A stretch of 64,000 nucleotides of DNA. Origin: Labia minor. Lineage: Eukaryota; Arthropoda; Insecta; Dermaptera; Spongiphoridae. The translations under genes were made by a program, and so were the position numbers. The DNA lies in contig OY720344.1 in NCBI GenBank assembly GCA_963082975.1, positions 89,962,107 through 90,026,106 on the forward strand, in the 5' to 3' direction. Numbering within the stretch: the first letter of the stretch is position 1; each line of letters opens with the position of its first letter. Of this stretch, positions 1-9,109 are shown piece after piece. The notes beneath the pieces were generated by a model. The model was given only the letters and a program-made list of their open reading frames with translations. It did not search any database and was not told the origin of the DNA.

Positions 1-235
1 TACAATAAAATATTATTATGTGGTATTATCGAATTATTTACAAAATTCCCTCATGAATAACCTTTTCTTATTTTTATAAATAAATGTTTTTTAATATCAT
101 GATTAATTTTATTGTTTTCGATTTTCCAAAGGTATTATCCAATATAAGTTTAGTTGCCACTTTCCTAACTAAATTTATATAATTTAGAGTTCCAGAATTA
201 CCCCCCCCCCACACACACAAAAAAAGAAAGAATTA

Positions 236-416
236 AAATCAAGGGAAAATTTGAATGTAATTGGTATTTTCAATGTATTTCAAATACGTAATTGGTATCT
301 TGTATTTCGTTACACACTCCCCTGAGTAATTGGTATCTTGTATTTCGTTACACAAATCTGAAGTAATTGGTATTTGGTATCTGATTACTCAAAATCGAGT
401 AACTTGCCCATCCCTG
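236..416 (-). mobile_element. hAT-like element end with internal direct repeats
   Basis: Read on the minus strand, the segment starts at 416 with CAGGGATGGGCAAGTTACTC, a start typical of many non-autonomous hAT elements (known family feature). Inside are repeated GTAATTGGTAT motifs, and one 29-bp stretch occurs twice without change (288-316 and 326-354). The other end is unclear; it may lie near the C-run at 202-211. I see no convincing 8-bp target duplication, so the call rests on one terminus. Confidence 0.4.
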
Positions 417-485
417 TTCGTGGAATTAAAATATTAAAAATATAATTGTGACATTCTTTAAGATAAAAAATCATCTTTAATTTTT

Positions 486-1090
486 ACTATCTCGTAAGAG
501 ATAGTATTGCGATCACGAAAATTTTCGATGTTGAGATTTTGATGTTTTTATACGTTTTGAAGGTTCCTGAATCATTTTCACTAAGGTTGAGAAAAATGTC
601 TCTCTCTCTGTGTGTGTGTGTGTGTATGTAACCAAGATTACGCAAAAACGGTTTGAGCTAGAATGATGAAATTTGGTACATGAGCATTATTCAAAATTCG
701 TAGTTTTCTATCAACTTTTGAGAAATGTAGCTCAACCGGAAGAGGGTCATTACGTACAACGTTTTGATTTTTTTTCCTCTAAAGTGACCGTAAAAATAAA
801 GATATATGTTTGATAATTTTTCATATGATTAATAATTGTATAAAACTGATATATATATAGAATTTCAGCTTGATTGATTAGCTGAAATTACCAGAATTAA
901 TTTTTTAACACTGCAAATCTCACGCGCCAACACGTGACGTGGTGCAATCAACAAAAAGTCAAACATGCGCTGGTTTAATATTTATTATTTATAATTTATA
1001 ATTAATTAAATTTAATTTAAATATAATATATTATGTTATTTAATCCAATTCAAATTGCGAGTTAGTCGAGTGGAGACACTCCAGCTAATT
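486..1090 (+). mobile_element. HINE-like non-autonomous element, family K (copy K1)
   Basis: In order: a 5' palindromic subterminal repeat (CTATCTCGTAAGAGATAG), a module around GATTTTGATG, a short TCT/GT microsatellite (600-625), a core with GAAATTTGGTAC and CCGGAAGAGG, an AT-rich stretch, a 3' copy of the subterminal repeat (GCGAGTTAGT, 1058-1067) and a hairpin GGAG-ACA-CTCC at 1072-1082, then a T-run. It lies between T-runs on both sides. This order (subterminal repeats, microsatellite, 3' hairpin, insertion in T) matches the known DINE-1/HINE plan; membership is inferred. Other copies are at 2341, 32290, 33118 and 37088. No coding capacity. Confidence 0.6.
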
Positions 1091-1686
1091 TTTTTTTGTT
1101 GAGAACTTTTATAGAACTATTACGCTCGATTTGTTTTAAAAACTATATTTAGTCATTATATAAAATTGAATTTATTTATATAAAATTAAATAAAAAAAAC
1201 TAATTTTGAATGTTAATGTAGTATTATTAATTAAATAATTTTGGTCGATATAAGATATTAAGAATATGAAGTGAATAAATTTCAAAGGATTGGAATGGTA
1301 GATAGATGAGCCTGTGGAAGGTTATGAGGGATGCGCAAGGAATTCGATTCGATCCTGACGAGAGGAATGTGAAGTGTTTTGACATGATGTTAAATGCGGG
1401 GTCTTGAGAGATTTAAGATTGAAATTTTTCAGATAAATATGGAATGACTTTTTAAGAAATTATATTGCTAATTAAAATATTATTATGTATATATTTGTAA
1501 ATAAACTTGTATATAAAATGTGAGCTGAACCATTTTCTTTCCAATGTAAATGAGAACCCAAATCATTAAAAAAATAGCCCATACATGATAGTATGATTAG
1601 TATTTAATAACTTTAATATATTCTTCATTCTAAAAGTTATTTATATAAAAATGATAATACAATTTTTTTAACATAGGTCCTTTAAA
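1091..1686. other. AT-rich spacer, nothing recognised
   Basis: No supported gene or repeat. Short reading frames only. A slightly less AT-rich patch at 1285-1400 has no recognisable coding pattern. Confidence 0.6.
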
Positions 1687-1694
1687 CCTTAGAT

Positions 1695-2077
1695 CAGTGA
1701 TTCTCAACCTTTTTTTATACTTTTAACGGTTTAAAAATTTGGCAGCACACAAAGAAAAAGATAAGTGTAAAAGCTATTTACTTAGCTATAATAGACTGTA
1801 GTAAATAGTTTATGATAATAATCAGAGGTCGGAAACCTTTTTCAAGTCGGGCACATTTCTGAAATAATATAACACGGGTGTGCACACAGAGCCATATTGA
1901 AAAATCGAAAATGTTTAAAAGCCTGATCGCAAAAACATTTTACCTTTTTTTTACATACATATAAAATAAATAAGTACTTTTTCTTAATTTGAACTTTACA
2001 TTTGTAAAATTTGGCGGCACATTTCGAAAATCTCGTGTCATACACAAGTGCCGCGGCACAGTGGTTGAGAATCACTG
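1695..2077. mobile_element. hAT MITE with 8-bp target duplication
   Basis: The left terminus CAGTGATTCTCAACC (1695-1709) and right terminus GGTTGAGAATCACTG (2063-2077) are exact reverse complements, the hAT type of terminal inverted repeat. The flanks CCTTAGAT (1687-1694) and CTTTAGAT (2078-2085) match at 7 of 8 bases, as expected for a hAT duplication. At 383 bp it is too short for a transposase. A second hAT-like start (CAGAGGTCGGAAACC) lies inside at about 1825, so the interior may hold a nested relic. A degraded relative lies at 60600-60862. Confidence 0.78.
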
Positions 2078-2340
2078 CTTTAGATAAACAAGTAATTTAA
2101 AGTTTCATATTTGTGCGTTTAGTCGTTTATAAGTGGCGATTAAATAAATTTTTATATTTTTTAAACACCCACCGTGAGTTCATTTACATCGATCACAGTA
2201 AGGATTCAATTTTTAAACATTTATTAGAAAATGTGAAAACTTGTTAAATTTATTTGATTGTCACAAATAAACAACTAATTGCATGTATTTGAAACTTTGA
2301 TGCACGCTATCTAAGGAATCTATGTAAAAATAAATAAGTT

Positions 2341-2940
2341 TGGAGTGTCTCCACTTGACTATCTCGCAAATTTGAATTGGATTAATTATCATATATTATA
2401 TTTAAATTAAATTTATTTAATTAATAATTAAAATTAATAAATAATATTTATTAAATCAGCGCATGTTTGGCTCTTTGTTGATGGCACCACGTCACGTGTT
2501 GGCGCGAGATTTGCAGTGTTAAAAAATTAATTCCGGTACTTTCAGCGATTCAATCAAGCTGAAATTCTATATATAGCAGTTTTATGCAAATTTTAATCAT
2601 GTGAAAAACAATAAAAAATATATCTTTATTTTTACGGTCACTTTAAAGGGGAAAAAAATCAAAACGTTGTAGGTAATGACCCTCTTCCGGTGAGCTACAT
2701 TTCTCAAAAGTTGATAGAAAACTACGAATTTTGAATAATACCCGTATACCAAATTTCATTATTCTAGCTCAAACCGTTTTTGCGTAATCTTGTCTACATA
2801 CATACACACATACATACACACACACAGACATTTTTCTTAACCTTAGTGAAAATGACTCAGGGACCTTCAAAACGTATGACAACATCAAAATCTCGACATC
2901 GAAAATTTTTGTGATCGCAATACTATCTCTGGCGAGATAG
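2341..2940 (-). mobile_element. HINE-like element, family K (copy K2)
   Basis: Most complete family K copy, reading leftward. The 3' hairpin GGAG-TGT-CTCC is at 2342-2352, the 3' subterminal repeat follows, the core holds AAATTTCATTATTCTAGCTC, the microsatellite is a CATA/CA tract at 2797-2825, and the 5' palindrome CTATCTCTGGCGAGATAG closes it at 2923-2940. It faces K1, so the two form about 600-bp inverted arms around the hAT MITE. No open frame. Confidence 0.65.
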
Positions 2941-3596
2941 GAAAAAGATAATCAAAATTCTTGTTTTATCAATGTCAGGGTAATATCTTTTCAAAACGTT
3001 CCTTCTATATTTTTCTTTTATAATTGTACAAATCTAAATATATATAAATGAATATATATGATGAATATTCAAAATAAGAAATTTTGAAATTATGACATTA
3101 CAATAATTACAAGGAATATTCGGGGTAGATTGTAGACATTTGATTTTTTAATATTTTATTAATTGCTATATTTGACAATTGATAGATGTCATTGATCAAT
3201 GTTTGATGAGTAGGGATAGCTTTTAGCAATTGATCATTTGATTGAACGATTCAAATGTATTGTTCTTTTATATTGAGTTTAAATAGATTAATAAATGATT
3301 AATTTATTGAAAATTCAATTTTCAAAAATTATTTAATAGTGAATTGAAAATTATTAGAATTTAAAATGGAAAACTTTGAAGAATTAATTTGAAATTATTT
3401 ATTAGGTTTTAGAAAAAAAAATCGAAAAAATCACTAGTAACTTATTAAATAAATTAACTATTTAACTTTTTAATAATATTAATTATTGTCTTAAATGTTA
3501 ACTATTAATATAGAATTATTATTTATGGGGGAAGAAGGTTTACATTTTCTATTAAATAAAAATTTTTGTTGAAACACTAATGAAAAAATAATAAAA
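2941..3596. other. AT-rich spacer, nothing recognised
   Basis: No gene, repeat copy or structured element that I can support. Confidence 0.6.
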
Positions 3597-4260
3597 TAAG
3601 TTGACGTGTGGCCAGGTCCGAACCGACCAACGGTTTGAAATAAATTAATTTCCAGCTACAGAAACAATTTCAAATAATTTTAATATATCTATTAATGTAA
3701 TAAAAAACAGATATGGATATAACATAAATATTTTTAATTTTATTTTATTTATAATATATAGCTGAAGTAGCCGGCGTTACCCGAGGCTGTGACGTCATGA
3801 AGGGCTGGGTGACGTCATATAATTTTAAATTAAGAAAAACATAATGAAGATGATTTTTCCCGAGGATAAAACCAATACATTCGTGGTGATATGTAAAAAA
3901 ATCTCCTTATGTGAAATTTGGTGCGAAAATAACCCTTCCCTTCTTATCGTCGATCGCTAATACTACCACTTCCGGTTTCCGGATTTGCACCAAAAGTTGA
4001 TCAATTCATCCCACTGATGCATTAAGTAAATATACCAAATTTCATCAAAATCGGTTGAGCCGTTCAGGCTGTACACATCTATACGGACGGACGGACGGAC
4101 AGACGGACAGACGGACAGACGGACGGACGGACGGACAGACATCATGCTAAAAATACTTTTTTCTGTTAAGAAAATGCATGATTCGTGGAGATATGTAAAA
4201 ATCTCTACATGTGAAATTTGGTGTGAAAACAATACCTCCCTTACTATCGTCGGTCGGTAA
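3597..4260 (-). mobile_element. HINE-like element, family D subfamily 1 (copy A1)
   Basis: Full-length member reading leftward. The 5' subterminal repeat ACCGACCGACGATAGTAAGG is at 4238-4257 as its complement. Next come a module with CACCAAATTTCACATG, a (GTCY)n tract (complement at 4084-4140), a core with GATGAAATTTGGTATATT and CCGGAAGTGG, a second diverged copy of the 5' module, paired TGACGTCA octamers (3790 and 3810), the 3' subterminal repeat and the 3' hairpin (GACGTG-TGGC-CAGGTC, one mismatch, 3602-3617). (GTCY)n tracts are a known mark of insect mini-me/DINE-1 elements. Copy A2 abuts it head to tail. Confidence 0.68.
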
Positions 4261-4261
4261 A

Positions 4262-4781
4262 AATGAGCTGTGGCCACGCACAGAACCGACCGACGATATG
4301 AAATAAATTAATTTCCAAACAACATTATATAACTTTACTATATATATATAAAGTATAAAAAAATATTTTTAAAACTCGAATTAAAATGATTAAATTATAT
4401 TATCTTGATTTTTATTTTTAGTTTAATTACTCTTATTAATTACTACTACATTTTAAGTAAAATATTTTGAGACACTGAATATAAAATTAATATTTTGTAA
4501 ACTACCACTTCCGGTTTCCGGATAAACACCAAAAGTTGATGAATCCATGCTACTGAAGCATTAAGTAAATATACCAAATTTTATCAAAATTCGTTGAGTC
4601 GTTCAAGCTGTACATATATATATGTGTCTATATGGACATACAACGGACAGACGGACGGACAGACATCATGCTAAAAATATTTTTTTCTGTTAACAAAATG
4701 CATGTTTCGTGAAGTTATGTAAAAATCTGTCAAATTTGGTGTGAAAACAATAACTTCCCTTCCTATCGTCGGTCGGTAAAA
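4262..4781 (-). mobile_element. HINE-like element, family D subfamily 2 (copy A2)
   Basis: The 5' half is shared with subfamily 1 (subterminal repeat near 4766-4777, short GTCY tract, CCGGAAGTGG core). The 3' half differs: it lacks the TGACGTCA pair and has AT-rich DNA ending in AATTAATTTCCAAACA, the CCGACCGACG repeat and another 3' hairpin (on the element strand CTGTG-CGTGGC-CACAG). It directly follows A1 with only AAAAA between. Other subfamily 2 pieces are at 28729, 30217 and 58954. Confidence 0.6.
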
Positions 4782-5739
4782 ATATCAAAAGATTTTTTTA
4801 TATTTTATTTTTAACAAAATCACTAAAAAGAAAAACATTATAAGCGTATCAAAATTTATTACTAGTGATTTTATATAAAATATATAAAAATAAAAGTAAA
4901 TCACCACTACCTCTGGGAAAAATGAGATTGATATGTCTCAAACATATGATAATATATATTATTAACTATTCCAAAATGAAATAAAAAAGTATAGTACATT
5001 TTATGCATAATTTTCACATATGATTTCCATTAAATACAATATTGTTAGATAATGTTAATTACTAATAAGTTTTGTATTACTACAATATAAAAATATTGCT
5101 ATTTTTACAATATTATATTTTATTTTATTATTATTAATCGTTTTCTATTGATCCATGATAAGAAAGCTAAACTGAATATCCTTTTCAGTTATTTCGTTTT
5201 GAAATTTGGCTTTGAGTCGACATTGGTCTTTTCATCTTTTTCATATTAAGAAAGAGATCTTTCGGAAGAGCAGGTCACGTAATAAGATAATTGCACTCCA
5301 ACGAGATGTGACGTTTCATTTTCTCCAACCATCCGAGTCTCATGGGTATCATTTAATAAAAATCAAGAGAAAAAAAAATAAAAAATAAATTAGAACTTTA
5401 CACGAAATTCAATTCTCTTTTATAGTCTTAAGAAGAAAAAAAATTATCAATAGATGGAAGCAATATTTTAACAAATATTGAATTGATTGAAATTGAATAG
5501 GAAGATATTTTTAAGCTTATTTGAATATTGAATTTATTTTTTGACATTTTCCCATAGTCATCATTTTTTCACGTTCAACATTTCCTTTCAATTTTATTTC
5601 TTGTATCATTTATTTCAGTTCTCTCGATTTCCTTTTACAATAGGCCTGTCCAGTGAAATATCTGTATCAAAGCTATAATATATCTCATATTACAAAATGT
5701 TCACACATTTATGGTAGACTAAATATTAATTAATATTTT
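4782..5739. other. AT-rich spacer, nothing recognised
   Basis: A 60-codon frame at 5206-5388 is within the range expected by chance and shows no domain. No repeat copies seen. Confidence 0.55.
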
Positions 5740-5943
5740 TACCGACCGACGATAGTAAGGGAGGTATTGTTTTCACACCAAATTTCATAGATTTGTACAG
5801 CCTGAACGGCTCAACCGATTTTGATGAAATTTGGTATATATACTTAATGCATCAGTAGGATGAATTGATCAACTTTTGGTGCAAATCCGGAAACCGGAAG
5901 TGGTAGTATTAGCGATCGACGATAGGAAGGGAAGGGTTATTTT
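5740..5943 (+). mobile_element. HINE-like element, family D subfamily 1, internally deleted
   Basis: Starts with ACCGACCGACGATAGTAAGG and the CACCAAATTTCA module. It then jumps, without the GTCY microsatellite, into GTACAGCCTGAACGGCTCAA and the CCGGAAACCGGAAGTGG core, and stops in the second 5'-like module. The 3' half with TGACGTCA and hairpin is missing. Confidence 0.58.
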
Positions 5944-6665
5944 ATAGAAACATTACCGCAAAGTCTTCAACCAATTTAATAGACACTGTTCTTTCTTAGA
6001 ATTTACAAAAGTCGGAGATTTTATTATCCGTAGGCATTATAATTGAAATATTTTAATAAGTTAGATAAACTAAAATTAAAGATAAAAATTCAATTAATTA
6101 AAGTACACATCTTAACAATAATAATTTTTAATTAAACATATGGTGTAGTTTTGAGTTTATTGATATATTTGTTTTATGGACATTTCTGATATTATTTGAT
6201 GTCCACGTATATAAATAAACTCTAAATTGCACCTGATGTTTAACTAAAAATTATTCTTTCGAATTTGTATGTGTTTTAAAGTTTAATTTTAGTTTGCATA
6301 ATGGTTATGGAAACCTGACCAAGTATTTAAAGAGTAGTAGATTAAATAGATTACTAAAGAGATCATTTTAATGTAATCAATTAAATGATAGTTTTTATAA
6401 AAATAAATAAAAGTCATCGTATAACATTTTAATTCACCAGCTGGTACACCATTAACTAACCAAGATTTATGTGACTGAAAGGGTTGTATATTTTCTCTTT
6501 AATTTAATTTAATCCATAGTTTAATCTTTATCGCCAAGATATACTTAAATAGAAGAGTCCCTGATTGAAATAAAAAAAACATATATAAATAAATAATTAA
6601 TTGTACTATTAATTAATTTTATATATTATTTTTAGAGAATATAGCTTCTTATCGATTAAATTTTA
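5944..6665. other. AT-rich spacer, nothing recognised
   Basis: No coding or repeat signal that I can support. Confidence 0.55.
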
Positions 6666-6800
6666 TTAAACAACATTCTACTGATTGTACATAATTTACA
6701 AACAAGAGTATATATAATCATATTAATCATATATATATACTCTTATTTGTTTATATACTCTTGTTTGTAAATTATGTACAATCAGTAGAATATTGTTTAA
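6666..6800. repeat. 49-bp near-perfect inverted repeat
   Basis: The left arm (6666-6714, starting TTAAACAACATTCTACTGAT) and right arm (6752-6800, ending GTAGAATATTGTTTAA) are reverse complements with one mismatch seen. The 37-bp spacer holds a third, shorter copy of the inner arm (around ACTCTTATTTGTTTATA). It could be a foldback element or a replication-generated palindrome. Confidence 0.85.
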
Positions 6801-7300
6801 TATATATATGTATATTATTCTGAGAGAGAGAGAGAGAAAGATATTTTTTATAACGTTTATCTCAACTTGACTTGGCTTCTGTCTCTCTGTCTGCCTGTCT
6901 GTTCGCTGTTTTGACAAATTGAAATCGATTTATCATTATCTTTAGATTGAGTTAGACTTTTGAAAATTTTAATATTAAAAGATTTTAATAGATATTTCAA
7001 TCGATCCCTAGAAGGTATAGAAGAATTATAATTAATTAATTAGCGATTTATTACTTTTAGTAACTAACTCCTTTTGTATTGCTCCGATTAATTTTTTTCA
7101 ACGGATTATGAAACATAAATATTGATTTCAGGATAGATTTTCATTTTGAATGTAATGAAGAATGTTTTATAGCATTAAAATTGATGAATTCTTATTAATC
7201 AGCACTAGCCTCGATGAAGTAGGTTTTTTCCCCTCAAATGGCATAAAGAAAAGATCCTTTTTATATATATGTCCGCGAGAGAAAAAAAAATTGACCTTTT
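6801..7300. other. AT-rich spacer with GA and CTGT simple tracts
   Basis: Contains (GA)n at about 6822-6837 and a CTGTCTCTCTGTCTGCCTGT tract near 6881-6900. No gene seen. Confidence 0.55.
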
Positions 7301-7435
7301 TACTTTCCCGCATACTTCGTATAAGGGAAGTATTGGAATCGTCAAAAATTTCGACTTCGAGATTTTGATAGATCTTGACGTTTTAGACCTTCCTGAGTCG
7401 GAAAATACCATTTTTGGAATTATGTCTGTGTGTGT

Positions 7436-7492
7436 GTATGTATGTATGTATGTATGTATGTATGTATGTATGTATGTATGTATGTATGTATG

Positions 7493-7522
<30 letters not shown>
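7436..7522 (+). repeat. (GTAT)n microsatellite
   Basis: About 21 uninterrupted tetranucleotide units inside the composite element, at the position where related elements carry shorter GTAT or GTCY tracts. Open frames reading MYVC repeats here come from this tract and are not genes. Confidence 0.97.
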
Positions 7523-7523
<1 letters not shown>

Positions 7524-7822
7524 TGTCTGTAAGCAAATTTACTCAAAAACTAATCAAGCTAGGACTTCGAAATTTGGTACACCGATATTATTCACAGTTT
7601 GTAGATTTCTATCAAAATTTCGTCAAAATCGGTTAACCGGAAGTGGTACTTTACCTACAATGGTTGCGTTTACCTTTCAAGTAAAGTACCAGTTTGCTTC
7701 GAGATATTTGCTTCATATTTTGTATATAGATTTAAAAATATGAAAAAAATTCAGATACCAAATTTCATTATGATCTGACTACCGGAAGTGACATTTTACC
7801 TATACAAGTAGCGTTTCCTTTT

Positions 7823-8346
7823 TACCGACCGACGATAGTGAGGTATTGTTTTCACACCAAATTTCACCTATGGATATTTTTAGGTACATATCTCCACGAA
7901 TCATGCATTTTCTTAACAGAAAAAAGTATTTTTAGCATGATGTCTGTCCGTCCGTCCGTCCGTCTGTCCGTCCGTATAGATGTGTACAGCCTGAACGGCT
8001 CAACGGATTTTGATGAAATTTGGTATATTTACTTAATACATCAGTAGGATGAATTGATCAACTTTTGGTGCAAATCCGGAAGCCGGAAGTGCTAGTATTG
8101 CCGATCGAAGAGAGGAAGTGAAGGGTTATTTTCATATCAAATTTCACGTGAAGGCATATCTCCACGTGTTATGCACTTTGTATTGGTTTTATCCTCGAGA
8201 AAAATCATCTTCATTAGTTTTTTCTTAATTTAAAATTATATGACGTCACCCAGCACTTCATGACGTCACAGCCAGCCCTTATATATTATAAATAAAATAA
8301 AATTAAAAATATTTATATTATATCCATATCTGTTTTTTTTTACATT
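7823..8346 (+). mobile_element. Family D subfamily 1 HINE nested in the composite
   Basis: Begins TACCGACCGACGATAGTGAG. It has the GTCY tract (7945-7975), the GATGAAATTTGGTATATT core, the second 5'-like module and the TGACGTCA pair (8241 and 8261, 20 bp apart). It ends at CATATCTGTTTTTTTT without the usual last ~110 bp (3' subterminal repeat and hairpin). The copy inside 45936-47143 ends at the same place, so the truncation predates duplication of the composite. Confidence 0.65.
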
Positions 8347-8461
8347 TAAAATATCAGTTAACCGGAAGTAGCACTTTATTACATTCTAAATATTCATTCA
8401 CAACTCTTTATACCTATTTATATGCGGGAAAGTCTAGGGGAGGACACTCCCGCTTATTTTT

Positions 8462-9077
8462 GAAGACATGAGTCCAAACAATATTCTATATATATTTATA
8501 AAGTCTCATATTAATAAAAATTATTTATTTATAAATATAATATAATAATTATTATTCAATAATAACATTTACTTAACATAAAAATTCTTTTAAATTTTGA
8601 TACTCACTTTGATATAAGTATATTACAGTGAAAAAAATAATAAAATATTAATTTCTTAGCTCTTAACCTATCAATTTTATTAAAAAATTTGTGAGTTTAT
8701 GTGTTTAATAAAAATTTTATTATGACAAAAATTTGACTTGATTTTTCACATAAATAAATAAAACTAAATGAGCCCAACCATAAACTTTGTCAGGCTTATA
8801 GAAAAATTATTTTATTCTTTTTAGTCCATTTGTAAAACGTTATGTTATAAAATTTTTTTTATTTATATTATATTATTTTTTTTAGTGCAATTTTAATTTG
8901 ATAAAATGATATAACAAGAGAGAAAAGATGAAGTTATACGAAAGTTAACAAATTGAATAAAAAAAAATATATTAAGCTTCTAAAATTGATTTTATGCATT
9001 TATGTTAAGTAAATACTATTATTGAATAATAATTATTAAATTATATTTAAAATACGTGATTATATCCCTGATAAATC

Positions 9078-9109
<32 letters not shown>

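Larger units (their letters stand above)
7301..8461 (+). mobile_element. Composite HINE-like element (family C carrying a family D copy)
   Basis: The outer element starts in a T-run with ACTTTCCCGCATACTTCGTA, a 5' palindrome. It continues through a GAGATTTTGATAG module and a long (GTAT)n tract to a core with GAAATTTGGTACACC and CCGGAAGTGGTAC. It ends with the 3' subterminal repeat GCGGGAAAGT (8424-8433) and a hairpin GGGAG-GACA-CTCCC, followed by GCTTATTTTT. Module order and many short blocks match family K, so K and C are related families. A truncated family D element sits inside (7823-8346). The same composite occurs inverted at 45936-47143. Confidence 0.65.

Noticed and set aside
1842-2075. 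77-codon minus-strand frame
   Set aside because: Lies wholly within the hAT MITE and reads through its terminal repeat.
3963-4277. 104-codon minus-strand frame with VRPSVRLSVCPSV-type repeats (also at 7838, 28391, 30028)
   Set aside because: It arises from the GTCY microsatellite and flanking HINE sequence, recurs only where that repeat occurs, and is often broken.
5206-5388. 60-codon frame
   Set aside because: Length is common by chance at this composition; no domain, no recognisable promoter or splice context.
7205-7743. Several overlapping open frames on both strands reading MYVC or YIHT repeats
   Set aside because: They are translations of the (GTAT)n microsatellite in the composite HINE and have no independent coding evidence; the same applies to 46745-47277.
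9076-9107. (TAA)n and other simple tracts as functional elements
   Set aside because: Ordinary microsatellites in AT-rich DNA, with nothing around them to suggest more.
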